The translations under genes and the position numbers were made by a program. Under the pieces are notes generated by a model that did no database searches, had not been told where the DNA came from, and saw nothing but the letters and a program-made list of their open reading frames with translations. Positions 8,950 through 17,795 of a stretch of 64,000 nt of DNA are shown here, piece by piece. The DNA comes from Massilia aurea. Its GTDB lineage: Bacteria > Pseudomonadota > Gammaproteobacteria > Burkholderiales > Burkholderiaceae_D. Positions within the stretch are counted from its first letter, which is position 1, and every line of letters begins with the position of its first letter. The stretch spans positions 310,001 through 374,000 of the forward strand of contig NZ_JANUGZ010000004.1 in the NCBI RefSeq assembly GCF_024753205.1, in the 5' to 3' direction.

Positions 8950-10314
8950 ATGAAGATCACCATCATTGGCACCGGCTACGTCGGGCTCGTTTCAGGCGCT
9001 TGCTTCGCCGATGTCGGCAACACTGTACTGTGTCTCGACGTCAACGAAGAAAAAATTGCAATGCTCAAGAACGGTGTCATTCCGATTCACGAGCCTGGCC
9101 TCGACAACATGGTCGAGCGCAACGCCAAGGCAGGCCGCCTGCTGTTTTCGACCAGCTACGACGAAGCCGTCGCGCACGCCGACTGCGTGTTCCTGGCCGT
9201 CGGCACGCCGCCTGACGAAGACGGCAGCGCCGACCTGACCCACATCCTGGCCGCCGCCCGTTCGATCGGTCAGCGCATCGACAAGCCGGTCGTCGTGGTC
9301 GACAAATCGACCGTCCCGGTCGGCACCGCCGATAAAGTGCGCGCCGCCATCCAGGGCGAGCTCGACAAGCGCGGCAGCACGCTGTCGTTCTCGGTCGTGA
9401 GCAATCCCGAATTCCTGAAAGAAGGCGCGGCCATCGACGACTTCATGCGGCCTGACCGCATCGTCGTCGGCAGCGACGACACCGTCGCCACCAAGCTGAT
9501 GCGCCAGCTGTACGCACCATTCAGCCGCAACCACGAGAAGCTGGTCGAGATGGACGTGCGCAGCGCCGAGCTGACCAAGTACGCCGCCAACGCCATGCTG
9601 GCCACCCGCATCAGCTTCATGAACGAACTGGCCAACCTGGCCGAAGTGCTGGGCGCCGACATCGAAGCCGTGCGCCACGGCATGGGCCTGGACCCGCGCA
9701 TCGGTTCGCAGTTCCTGTACGCCGGCATGGGCTACGGCGGTTCGTGCTTCCCGAAAGACGTCAAGGCGCTGGTCAAGACCGGTGGCGATCATGGCCAGGT
9801 GCTGCACATCCTGGAAGCGACCGAGCTGGTCAACGACAACCAGAAAAACGTGCTGTTCAAAAAACTCACGCGCTTCTACGGCGGCGTCGAAGGTCTCAAG
9901 GGCAAGACGGTCGCTGTGTGGGGCCTGTCGTTCAAGCCGAACACCGATGACATGCGCGAAGCCCCAAGCCTGGTGCTGCTGAAAGAACTGTTCGACGCCG
10001 GCTGCCACGTGCGCGCCTACGATCCGGTCGCCAGCAGCGAAGCGCTGCGCGTCCTGGAACGCGAACACGGCGCCGCACGCGTCGAGTCCATGCTGACGAT
10101 CGTCAGCTCGGCCGCCGCGGCGACCGAAGGCGCCGATGCGCTGGTCCTGGTCACCGAATGGAAAGAATTCCGTGCACCGGACTTCGCTGGCCTGGCCACC
10201 ATCCTGCGCGACAAGGCGATCTTCGATGGCCGTAACATCTATGATCCGGCCGTCGTCGCTGCCGCCGGTCTGGCCTACGAAGGGATTGGCCGCGTCAGCC
10301 GGACGGCCGCCTGA
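8950..10314 (+). CDS. ugd: UDP-glucose 6-dehydrogenase
   Basis: The enzyme oxidises UDP-glucose twice with NAD to UDP-glucuronate in the cytoplasm, supplying acidic sugar for the exopolysaccharide. The 454-residue length is typical. The N-terminal Rossmann motif [10 protein letters not shown] is at 8-17, [16 protein letters not shown] is the usual second NAD-side loop, and the catalytic cysteine is C266 in [14 protein letters not shown]. The C-terminal domain has [18 protein letters not shown]. The stop overlaps the epimerase start (TGATG), so UDP-glucuronate formation and its conversion are translationally coupled. The gene points away from the glycosyltransferase operon. The alternative, UDP-N-acetylmannosamine dehydrogenase, is less likely given the close match to the TuaD/Ugd pattern. 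Confidence 0.95.
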   Translation: MKITIIGTGYVGLVSGACFADVGNTVLCLDVNEEKIAMLKNGVIPIHEPGLDNMVERNAKAGRLLFSTSYDEAVAHADCVFLAVGTPPDEDGSADLTHILAAARSIGQRIDKPVVVVDKSTVPVGTADKVRAAIQGELDKRGSTLSFSVVSNPEFLKEGAAIDDFMRPDRIVVGSDDTVATKLMRQLYAPFSRNHEKLVEMDVRSAELTKYAANAMLATRISFMNELANLAEVLGADIEAVRHGMGLDPRIGSQFLYAGMGYGGSCFPKDVKALVKTGGDHGQVLHILEATELVNDNQKNVLFKKLTRFYGGVEGLKGKTVAVWGLSFKPNTDDMREAPSLVLLKELFDAGCHVRAYDPVASSEALRVLEREHGAARVESMLTIVSSAAAATEGADALVLVTEWKEFRAPDFAGLATILRDKAIFDGRNIYDPAVVAAAGLAYEGIGRVSRTAA

Positions 10315-11303
10315 TGCCAGCCCAGCGGATCCTCGTGACGGGCGCTGCCGGCTTCGTCGGCAGCTTCGTGGCCGCGCGCCTGGCGGCCATGGGCCACCAA
10401 GTGGTCGGCTGCGACAACTTCAACGATTATTATGATCCGCGCCTCAAGCATGACCGGGTGCGCGCGCTGCTCGCACCCGCCGGCGTCGTCTGCCACACGG
10501 TCGAACTGAGCGATGCGGCGCAGGTCGCCGCACTGTTCGAGCGCGAGCGGCCGCAGCTGGTGGTGCACCTGGCGGCGCAAGCCGGCGTGCGCTACTCGAT
10601 CGACAATCCGTCCGTGTATATCCAGTCGAATTTGGTGGGCTTCGGGAATATCCTCGAAGCGTGCCGCCAGGGGGCCATCGAGCACTTGTTGTACGCCAGC
10701 AGCAGCAGCGTGTACGGCAACAACGCCAAGGTCCCGTTCAGCGAAGATGACCAGGTCGATGCGCCCGTGTCGCTGTACGCCGCCACCAAGAAGTCCAACG
10801 AATTGATGGCGCACTCGTACAGCCACCTGTTCAAGTTGCCGGCCACCGGCCTGCGCTTCTTCACGGTGTACGGTCCATGGGGTCGGCCCGACATGGCGTA
10901 TTTCAGCTTTGCCGAGAAAATGATGCGCGGCGCCACGATTCCCGTGTTCGCCGAAGGCTTGCTCACGCGTGACTTCACCTATATCGACGATATCGTCGAG
11001 GGCGTGGTGCGCCTGCTGTTCAAGCCGACGCCGGCAACGGCCACGAGCGCGCCGCATACGGTGTTCAACATCGGCAACCACAATCCGGTGCAGGTGCTCG
11101 AGTTCATCCGCACGCTCGAATCGGTGATGGGTGTCGAAGCGCGCAAGGAATTCTTGCCGATGCAGCCGGGCGACGTGCCGGCAACGCATGCGTCGATCGC
11201 CAAGCTCAAGGCCTGGGTCGACTTTGCGCCCACCACGCCGCTGGCGACGGGCCTGGCCAACTTCTGGACCTGGTACCGCGACTGGGCGCCGACGCGCGCC
11301 TGA
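10314..11303 (+). CDS. NAD-dependent sugar epimerase, probably UDP-glucuronate 4-epimerase
   Basis: A short-chain dehydrogenase/reductase-type nucleotide-sugar epimerase of 329 residues. The cofactor loop TGAAGFVGSFVA is at 9-20. The catalytic set is the serine cluster YASSSSVYG (128-135) with Y155 and K159 in YAATKKSNE. The segments DNFNDYYDPRLKHDR and RFFTVYGPWGRPDMA are typical of UDP-glucuronate 4-epimerases, which interconvert UDP-glucuronate and UDP-galacturonate. Coupling to the UDP-glucose dehydrogenase through a TGATG overlap gives the substrate directly and strengthens this call. Specificity remains an inference. Confidence 0.88.
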   Translation: MPAQRILVTGAAGFVGSFVAARLAAMGHQVVGCDNFNDYYDPRLKHDRVRALLAPAGVVCHTVELSDAAQVAALFERERPQLVVHLAAQAGVRYSIDNPSVYIQSNLVGFGNILEACRQGAIEHLLYASSSSVYGNNAKVPFSEDDQVDAPVSLYAATKKSNELMAHSYSHLFKLPATGLRFFTVYGPWGRPDMAYFSFAEKMMRGATIPVFAEGLLTRDFTYIDDIVEGVVRLLFKPTPATATSAPHTVFNIGNHNPVQVLEFIRTLESVMGVEARKEFLPMQPGDVPATHASIAKLKAWVDFAPTTPLATGLANFWTWYRDWAPTRA

Positions 11304-11326
11304 TGGCGCTGCGTCGGGTTTGATGT

Positions 11327-11366
11327 TTGCGTGCTATGCCTGCGTGCTATGCCTGCGTGTTATGCC
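11327..11366. repeat. Three-unit 13-bp tandem repeat at a convergent junction
   Basis: Three near-identical units read TGCGTGCTATGCC, TGCGTGCTATGCC and TGCGTGTTATGCC. They lie between the epimerase stop and the 3' end of the convergent WbsX-like gene, and the last unit enters its final codons. The second such array at a convergent junction in this locus is at 4969. Confidence 0.65.
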
Positions 11367-12487
11367 TGGGTGACAGGATCGCTGATCTTCGTCTGGCCCA
11401 GGCGCTCTTTCTCCCGCTTCAGTTCGATCGCAATCGCTTCCAGATACTGGTGACCGTCGCGCAGATCCGGTTCCAGGTGATTGCCTTCCGCCCATTCATT
11501 CCATGATTTCAGGAACACCAGGCGGGCATCCGCACCCTGGGCGCGGTCACGCGTCAGGTCGAACGCCTTCTTGAGCGCCTTGCCGTACAGCTGAGGCGTT
11601 GCACCCGTCAATACCAGGCCGCGCACGCCGCTGCGTGGCGTATTGTCCCAGCTGTTGATGACCGACGGATAGCGTGTCGCCGGCAGCGCATCGGGCAGGA
11701 AGTACTTGATCGACTTTTCGTAATCGTGAATGGTGGGCACACCCAGTCGACGATACGCTGCATGCTTGAAGAGCGTGACGGGATTTTTCCAACTGCCCCA
11801 TGCACGCAATGGCGCATTCGCGTTGTAAATCGAGGCATCAAACCCGAAATCTTCGGGATTGGGTTGGTCCGCACTGCAGACACCCACGAAGTAGATGCCT
11901 GGCAGCCCGGCCCTGGCGGCCATCTCGCGCCAGCGCGCAATCGTCGCTTTCGTGTCGGTGATCTTGAACGGGCGATACACGACAAAGATGGGCTTGCCAT
12001 CGACCTTCATGTAGCGCCGGTCGTTGAATGCCGGTAGCAGGGAATCGAAATGGCGCTGGTCGTCTTCGGCGCCTGGATACGTTTGTTCGATCAGTACGCG
12101 GTTTTCGGCGCCGTGCCAGACGCCGCTCCAGGTTTCGTTGGCCCAGCACAGGCAGAACGGGAAATCCGGTTCGCCCGACGCGAGCACTTCGGCGAACGGC
12201 CGTTCGAGCACACGTTTGCCGTTGCCGAACCAGTAATGGTAGTAGCAGAAGCCCTCGATGCCGTATTGCCGCGCGAGGTCAGCCTGCGCCTGGCGGGTTT
12301 CCGCCACGCGCAAGTCATAGAACCCCAGGTCGGCCGGCACGTGGGGCTGGTAATGCCCCGGAAACCGGCGCCGTGCCTTGGCAGTATTGGTCCATTCGGT
12401 GAAACCCTTACCCCAGAATTTGTCATTGTCCGGAACCGGATAGTACTGGGGCAGATAAAAGGTGATGAGCCGTGGCATTGCAGTCAT
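11360..12487 (-). CDS. WbsX-like protein, glycoside hydrolase 99-like domain
   Basis: A 375-residue protein of the WbsX/GH99-like family found in O-antigen and exopolysaccharide loci. Characteristic stretches are ITFYLPQYYPVPDNDKFWG, GFTEWTNTAKARRRFPGHYQ, GIEGFCYYHYWFGNGKRVLE, FCLCWANETW and FLKSWNEWAEGNHLEPD. The two acidic stretches ANETW and NEWAEG resemble the catalytic region of GH99 endo-mannosidases. The bacterial WbsX group is often annotated as a glycosyltransferase or polysaccharide-biosynthesis enzyme without a proven reaction. No signal peptide is seen, which argues for a cytoplasmic role. The gene is followed on the same strand by nothing: it converges on the epimerase. Confidence 0.8.
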   Translation of the reverse strand: MTAMPRLITFYLPQYYPVPDNDKFWGKGFTEWTNTAKARRRFPGHYQPHVPADLGFYDLRVAETRQAQADLARQYGIEGFCYYHYWFGNGKRVLERPFAEVLASGEPDFPFCLCWANETWSGVWHGAENRVLIEQTYPGAEDDQRHFDSLLPAFNDRRYMKVDGKPIFVVYRPFKITDTKATIARWREMAARAGLPGIYFVGVCSADQPNPEDFGFDASIYNANAPLRAWGSWKNPVTLFKHAAYRRLGVPTIHDYEKSIKYFLPDALPATRYPSVINSWDNTPRSGVRGLVLTGATPQLYGKALKKAFDLTRDRAQGADARLVFLKSWNEWAEGNHLEPDLRDGHQYLEAIAIELKREKERLGQTKISDPVTQA

Positions 12488-12526
12488 GGGGCGTCCAGAT
12501 AAGAATTAAAAATAGTCGAGATCGGG

Positions 12527-13498
12527 TTATTCAATCGCGTCTTTATATTGGCGCTGGGGCGGCAATGGCGAGAAATTTGTGACGACCATATAGGCCCTGA
12601 TCAAGATGCTTTTGATGCGAAACTTCATTGAATCGGTATGTTTCCCCAATAGCGGGAAAATGCAGGCAGCCAGTGCCAGTTTTTTCCGGCCAAACGCCTC
12701 TTCGAACGCCCACAGGCGATGATGGTCGATCATCGATTTGAATGTATCGCGATCGGATTGCGGTCTGCCGTGATGCAAGTTGGCATGCTCGAGAACGGCG
12801 ATTTCACCCAGGCGCTGGCGCAGTTTGCTTTTCGATTCATTACCGGGGTGACGCCGGATCAGGGTAATCGGCGCCATGCACAACGCGACGTTGCCTGCGT
12901 TGACAACACGCAGTGAAAATTCCCAATCCTCGGACGGTACGCCATCGAATGCCGGATCGAAGCCGCCAATGCGCGTGTAGAACGATTTTTTCAACGTCAC
13001 GCCGCTCACCAGGAGCAGCTGGAACTGGCTGGTCTTGGCGTATAAATCCGGTATGTCGGCAGTGAAATTGGTTTCGCGGCGGCTGCCGTCAAAAAAACCG
13101 GCCGGCGCCCGTGAAAACGTGTCTTTCTGTATGTCGTTGCCGGTAAATACCTGATGGTTGGTATACACGGCATCGTACCCTGGGTTGGCCTCGAGCCAGG
13201 CGTGCACCGTGCCGACGTGGTCGGGCGTGAGCAGGTCATCGGAATCGCACAGCGTGACATAGGGCGTGCTCGCTTGCTCGACGCCCATATTGCGTGCGCG
13301 CTGCACGCCGATCTTGGGCGCGGCAATGACCGTGATGCGGTCTTCAAACTGTTTCAGGACCTCGAGCGTATGATCGGTCGATGCATCGTCGACGACAATG
13401 ATCTGTGCAAATGGCCGCGTCTGATTCAACGCACTCTCGATCGTGGCGCCAATCAGATCTGCCCGATTGTAACTGGGAATAACTAAACAAATTTCCAT
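12527..13498 (-). CDS. Glycosyltransferase, family 2 (GT-A fold)
   Basis: A GT2 enzyme of about 323 residues. It begins MEICLVIPSYNRADLIGATI, followed by IIVVDDASTD, the nucleotide-binding aspartates, and VTLCDSDDLLTPDHVG, the DXD-like metal site. GVPSEDWEFSLRV is the acceptor-side ED motif. An in-frame start 24 residues further upstream (13570) exists; I chose 13498 because GT2 proteins normally begin directly before the first beta strand. It probably transfers a sugar during repeat-unit assembly in the cytoplasm. The gene lies 39 bases upstream of the WbsX-like gene on the same strand and the two may be cotranscribed. GC content is lower than in the core exosortase genes. Confidence 0.87.
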   Translation of the reverse strand: MEICLVIPSYNRADLIGATIESALNQTRPFAQIIVVDDASTDHTLEVLKQFEDRITVIAAPKIGVQRARNMGVEQASTPYVTLCDSDDLLTPDHVGTVHAWLEANPGYDAVYTNHQVFTGNDIQKDTFSRAPAGFFDGSRRETNFTADIPDLYAKTSQFQLLLVSGVTLKKSFYTRIGGFDPAFDGVPSEDWEFSLRVVNAGNVALCMAPITLIRRHPGNESKSKLRQRLGEIAVLEHANLHHGRPQSDRDTFKSMIDHHRLWAFEEAFGRKKLALAACIFPLLGKHTDSMKFRIKSILIRAYMVVTNFSPLPPQRQYKDAIE

Positions 13499-13755
13499 GA
13501 ATGCCAGACAGTTTAAATAGCGGTTGAGATAATCTGGAATCCCGTCAGCGTCCAGAATCTGCTGTTTCATTTGACTGCCATACTACCAAAATCTTGCCGG
13601 CGCCCGCCTGCGCGCCGCGCCTCTTATTTCAACCAGTCGCCGGCGCGTAAAATTCGATTGCAGTACCAGACGGTTGATGCTAGGGTAGGCATGAATCCCA
13701 TGCTTCGCATCCCTTATTCGCAACAACGTATTGCTTGAATTTCAGAATAACGATT

Positions 13756-14637
13756 ATGTCCATCAAAACGATCCTGTTCCCATCCTTGAATCTCGCGCCT
13801 CAAAAACGGGTATTTCCCGAGGTGCCGGCACAGGCAACAATTCCCCGCATTATTCACCAGACTTTCTACAATCCGGAATTGCCCGAGGCGTTACAAAAAA
13901 ACGTCGATCAACTCAAGCAACTCAATCCCGGCTGGGAATACCGTTTTTACGACGATGCCGCGATCATCAAATTTATTTCAGCAAACTATCCACCTGAAGT
14001 ACTGGCCTATTTCGAACGGATCGATTCCCGCTACGGTGCTGCACGTGCCGATTTGTTCCGCTATCTGCTGCTGTACAAGGTCGGCGGCGTGTATCTCGAC
14101 ATAAAAAGTACCGCAACCAGGCCACTCGATGCCGTTCTGCTGCCACAAGACCAGTTCTTGCTGTCCGAATGGAACAACGACAACGACGGCTACGATGTCT
14201 GGGGCAAGCATTACGAATTGCGCGGGTTCGGTGGCCGTGAATTCCAGCAGTGGTACATCGCTGCTTCACCCGGCCATCCTTTCCTGCGCTCTGTCATCGA
14301 CAACGTTCTGGCCAACATCGATACCTACATTCCCGGCCTGCACGGAACCGGCAAGCCGGGCGTACTGCGTGTGACCGGTCCGATTGCGTACTCGCTGGCG
14401 ATCCACCGCATGCTGGCGCAGCATCCGCACCGGCTGGTCGACAGCCAGCGCGACCTGGGCCTGGAGTACACCGTCCTGAAACAGGATTCTCACAAGACTG
14501 CCTTCAAATCCCACTATTCGCTGCAAACGCATTCACTGATCAAGCTGGGTTTTCTCAAGCAACAACTCAACCATTTCTACCGGTTCGCACAATGGGTGCA
14601 TGACCTGCGTGCCCGGCGCCAAGGCAGTGCCGGCTGA
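13756..14637 (+). CDS. GT32-like glycosyltransferase (DXD sugar-binding region)
   Basis: A capsular-polysaccharide-type glycosyltransferase of about 293 residues with the Gly_transf_sug region. IPRIIHQTFYNPELP opens the domain, NPGWEYRFYDD follows, and ARADLFRYLLLYKVGGVYLD carries the DXD-type site (here YLDIKS). A further FLRSVIDNVLANI and TGPIAYS pattern is usual in this family. Start choice: a TTG at 13735 is also open, but the ATG at 13756 (MSIKTILFP) has no competing features. It faces the amidotransferase gene and is flanked upstream by 257 bases of non-coding DNA. Lower GC than the surrounding core genes suggests it belongs to the variable, strain-specific part of the locus. Confidence 0.85.
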   Translation: MSIKTILFPSLNLAPQKRVFPEVPAQATIPRIIHQTFYNPELPEALQKNVDQLKQLNPGWEYRFYDDAAIIKFISANYPPEVLAYFERIDSRYGAARADLFRYLLLYKVGGVYLDIKSTATRPLDAVLLPQDQFLLSEWNNDNDGYDVWGKHYELRGFGGREFQQWYIAASPGHPFLRSVIDNVLANIDTYIPGLHGTGKPGVLRVTGPIAYSLAIHRMLAQHPHRLVDSQRDLGLEYTVLKQDSHKTAFKSHYSLQTHSLIKLGFLKQQLNHFYRFAQWVHDLRARRQGSAG

Positions 14638-14670
14638 GCGCAGCGCAAGAACTGAGCCTAACCGTCGGGC

Positions 14671-14688
14671 GCAACCGTTACCGGTTGC
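14671..14688. terminator. Hairpin at convergent gene ends
   Basis: GCAACCG-TTAC-CGGTTGC is a perfect 7-bp stem that covers the stop codon of the amidotransferase gene and follows the convergent GT32-like gene. There is no T-tract, so it may limit read-through rather than act as a classical terminator. Confidence 0.4.
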
Positions 14689-16573
14689 AGCTCACCCGCA
14701 AGAACGTCTCGAACATCAATACCGACCATAATGGCGCGCTGTAATCCTTGCTGCCGGCGATATGCTGGTCCACCATCTCGCGCAAGAATTTTTCGTTGAA
14801 CATGCCGGTGTCGAGCAGCATTGGCGACAGCGCAGCAGCGCGCAGCTTGTCGCGCAGCGGGCCACGCAGCCAGGCCGCCAGCGGAATCGAAAAGCCCTTC
14901 TTGGCGCGGTACAGCACGTCATGCGACAGGTAGGGTTCGAGCGCCTTCTTGAAGATGTACTTGCCTTCGCCACCACCGAGCTTGATGTCCGGCGGCAGGC
15001 TGGACGCCCATTCCACGAACGTATGGTCCAGCAGCGGCACGCGCACCTCGAGCGAGTGCGCCATCGCGGCGCGGTCGACCTTGGTCAGGATGTCGCCCGG
15101 CAGCCAGGTCTTGAAGTCGAGGTACTGGATCAGCGACAGCGGATCGTCCGTCGGTGACTTTGCAGCGTGGCCGAGGAAGACTTCGATCGCGCTGTAGCCC
15201 TGTAGCTCGCGCTTGAACGAATCCGAGAACAACTGCGCCCGCACGCGATCGGGCATGATCGACACGCCGTGGAAGTACCCCTCGACCGTGTCGCGCGCCA
15301 GCGCCTCGAACGTGGTCTTGGCGCGGAACATGCGCGGCGCCCAGTCGGCCTTCGGATACAGCTTGCCCAGCGTGCCGAACACTGGTTTGCGCAGGCTGGC
15401 CGGCACCTTGTCGCGCACGCGCTGCTCGGCCATCGCATAGCGGTAGCGGCGGTAGCCGGCGAAGCTTTCGTCGCCGCCATCGCCCGACAGCGACACGGTC
15501 ACGTGCTTGCGCGCCAGCTGGCACACGCGGTAGGTGGGGATCGCCGAGCTGTCGGCGAACGGCTCGTCGTACAGGTGGCCCAGCGTATCGATCAGACCGT
15601 AGTCGTCCTTGTCGACGATCTGCGCGTGGTGGGTCGTGCCGTAGCGCGTGGCCACCTCGCTGGCGAACTTCGACTCGTCGTACTCAGGGTCGTCAAAGCC
15701 GATCGACAGCGTGGTCACGGGATCGGGATTATTCTGCGCCATCATCGCCACGACCGCGCTCGAATCGACGCCGCCCGACAGGAACGCGCCCAGCGGCACG
15801 TCGGCCACGGTCTGGCTCTGCACGCACTCGCGCACGCGCTCGATCAGCTCCTGCTCGATCTCTCCCATCGGGCGCTGCGGGGCGCGCTTGAACGGCACGT
15901 CCCAGTACTGCTCGGGCGTGACTTCGCGCGCACCGGCCTGGATCACGATGCGGTGGCCAGGTGCCAGCTTGTATGCGTTATGGAAAATGGTGTGCGGCTC
16001 GGGCACGTAGCCGAATGCGAAGTAATCCTCGACCGCGCGCGGATTGAGTTTGCGCGACAGCTCGGGGTGGGTCATGATCGATTTCAGCTCGGAGCCGAAC
16101 ACGAACAGGCCATTCGGGAGCAGCGAGTAGAACATCGGCTTGACGCCGACATGGTCGCGCGCCAGGAACATCGTCTGCTTCTTGCGGTCCCAGATCGCGA
16201 ACGCGAACATGCCGCGCAGGCGGTGCACGCAGTCCGGGCCCCAGGCCTGGTAGGCATGCAGCAGCGATTCCGAATCCGACTTGGTGCGAAAGACAAAACC
16301 CAGCGCTTCCAGTTCGACGCGCAGCTCGCGGTAGTTGTAGATCTCACCGTTGAACACCATCACCACGTCGCGCTCGGCGTTGACGATCGGCTGCTGGCCG
16401 CTGGCCAGGTCGATCACCGACAGGCGGCGGTGGCCCATACCCATGCTCGGTTCCAGATACAGCTCGCCCTCGTCGGGGCCGCGGTGGTGCTGGCTTTCGT
16501 TCATGCGGCCCAGGGCCGCGCGGTCGATCTCCCGGTTGCCGAGGGTATCAAAAATGCCGACTATTCCGCACAT
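14678..16573 (-). CDS. asnB: XrtA-associated amidotransferase (asparagine synthase, glutamine-hydrolysing type)
   Basis: A 631-residue class II glutamine amidotransferase joined to an ATP-pyrophosphatase domain. After removal of Met, Cys2 (MCGIVGIF) is the glutaminase nucleophile; RGPDEG, FNGEIYN and SDSE are the glutamine-site motifs. The synthetase P-loop SGGVDSS is at 266-272. The start at 16573 is forced by the need for Cys2; an upstream in-frame extension is not used. Members in XrtA clusters (TIGR03108-type) are thought to amidate a polysaccharide component, perhaps a uronic acid, rather than make free asparagine. The presence of UDP-glucuronate genes nearby fits this. It is the last gene of the ten-gene minus-strand operon, 20 bases after the preceding glycosyltransferase. 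Confidence 0.92.
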   Translation of the reverse strand: MCGIVGIFDTLGNREIDRAALGRMNESQHHRGPDEGELYLEPSMGMGHRRLSVIDLASGQQPIVNAERDVVMVFNGEIYNYRELRVELEALGFVFRTKSDSESLLHAYQAWGPDCVHRLRGMFAFAIWDRKKQTMFLARDHVGVKPMFYSLLPNGLFVFGSELKSIMTHPELSRKLNPRAVEDYFAFGYVPEPHTIFHNAYKLAPGHRIVIQAGAREVTPEQYWDVPFKRAPQRPMGEIEQELIERVRECVQSQTVADVPLGAFLSGGVDSSAVVAMMAQNNPDPVTTLSIGFDDPEYDESKFASEVATRYGTTHHAQIVDKDDYGLIDTLGHLYDEPFADSSAIPTYRVCQLARKHVTVSLSGDGGDESFAGYRRYRYAMAEQRVRDKVPASLRKPVFGTLGKLYPKADWAPRMFRAKTTFEALARDTVEGYFHGVSIMPDRVRAQLFSDSFKRELQGYSAIEVFLGHAAKSPTDDPLSLIQYLDFKTWLPGDILTKVDRAAMAHSLEVRVPLLDHTFVEWASSLPPDIKLGGGEGKYIFKKALEPYLSHDVLYRAKKGFSIPLAAWLRGPLRDKLRAAALSPMLLDTGMFNEKFLREMVDQHIAGSKDYSAPLWSVLMFETFLRVSCNR

Positions 16574-16593
16574 GCTGTCTGGTTCCGCTGAAG

Positions 16594-17778
16594 TTAAGAG
16601 TTGACGATGGGACGCAGGCGCGCCGGCGCCTTGCGCGCACACAGGCCGTCGTACAGCGCGGTGTACGCGCCGAGCATGGCGGCCATGCTGTACTTGTCTT
16701 CGATGCGCGCGCGCGCGGCCGCGCCGTGGCGTGCCCGCAGGGCCGGGTCCTGGACGTAGCGCGCGAGCGCGTCGGCCAGCGCGTCGACCTCCACCGGGAC
16801 CAAGATACCATGCACGTCATCGACGACGACTTCGGGAATCCCGCCCACGCGCGAGCACACCGACGGCAGGCCGCAGGCCATCGCTTCGAGCAGCGACACG
16901 GGCGTGCCTTCGGCCAGCGAGGGCAGGGCGAAGATGGTGAAGCCATGCAGCAGATCGGCCACGTCGGCGCGTGCGCCGGGCAGCCAGACGACATCCTGCA
17001 GGCGCTCTTCTGCGACCTGCGCCTGGATCTTGCCGAACAACGGGCCGTCGCCGACGATCGACAGGCGCAGCCGGTCGCGCAGGGCCGGCAGGCGCTCGCG
17101 CAGCAACGCAAAAGCCGCCACGAGGCTGGCGTGGTTCTTGACGTCCTGCACCCGCGCCACTGCACCGATGACGATGTCGTCGGCGCCCCACGGTGCGGCG
17201 GTATCCGCTTGTGCACGCGGGGCATAGCGGTCGGTATCGACGCCGTTCTTGATCAGGTGATTCTTGGCCGCCGGGATGCGGACAACCTCGGCAAACCAGC
17301 GCTGCAGATCGTCCGACACCGGCACATAGCGGTCGATGAACGGCGCGAGATGGCGGCGCAGGAAGTTGTGCTTGGGGTTCAGGCCATGCGGATCGGACGC
17401 GTCGCGGCCATGCTCGGCGTGGATGCGCACCGGCACGCCGGCGGTGGCCGCCGTGAAGCAGTACTCCATCGCCGACAGATTGTAGGTGTGCAGGATCGTC
17501 GGCCGCAGGCGCCGCATCAGCTTCCAGAAATCCACGTGCACGCCCAACCCGTTCCCGGGTGGCTTGTTCAGCGCATACAACTCGACGCCCGGTTGCGTGA
17601 TCTTGTCCGCGAACGCGCTGTAGCGGGTCAGGCAGACCACTGCATGCCGGTATTTTTCGGCCGGCATGCGGTTGATGCAGTCGACCAGCAGCGTTTCCAG
17701 CCCGCCGACATCGAGCGAATACACCAGGTGAATAACGAGGGGCCGCTGGGCGTTCAACACCGCCAGATCACTGTGCAT
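16594..17778 (-). CDS. Glycosyltransferase, TIGR03088-type, XrtA/PEP-CTERM system
   Basis: A GT4 enzyme of 394 residues starting MHSDLAVLNAQRPLVIHLVY. The stretch SLDVGGLETLLVDCINRMP is the signature of the TIGR03088-type family, found only with exosortase A. HLIKNGVDTDRY and SLAEGTPVSLLEAMACGLP are the usual GT-B donor-domain motifs. The start at 17778 follows the exosortase stop by 17 bases; an open frame upstream overlaps the exosortase gene and is a shadow. It is expected to add one sugar of the conserved part of the polymer. Position between xrtA and the amidotransferase is the usual order. Confidence 0.92.
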   Translation of the reverse strand: MHSDLAVLNAQRPLVIHLVYSLDVGGLETLLVDCINRMPAEKYRHAVVCLTRYSAFADKITQPGVELYALNKPPGNGLGVHVDFWKLMRRLRPTILHTYNLSAMEYCFTAATAGVPVRIHAEHGRDASDPHGLNPKHNFLRRHLAPFIDRYVPVSDDLQRWFAEVVRIPAAKNHLIKNGVDTDRYAPRAQADTAAPWGADDIVIGAVARVQDVKNHASLVAAFALLRERLPALRDRLRLSIVGDGPLFGKIQAQVAEERLQDVVWLPGARADVADLLHGFTIFALPSLAEGTPVSLLEAMACGLPSVCSRVGGIPEVVVDDVHGILVPVEVDALADALARYVQDPALRARHGAAARARIEDKYSMAAMLGAYTALYDGLCARKAPARLRPIVNS

Positions 17779-17795
17779 GGTCCGTGCGTTCCCGT

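Noticed and set aside
13668..13720. GCATG-N5-CATGC repeat as an operator of the GT32-like gene
   Set aside because: Short arms and no nearby promoter; likely chance.
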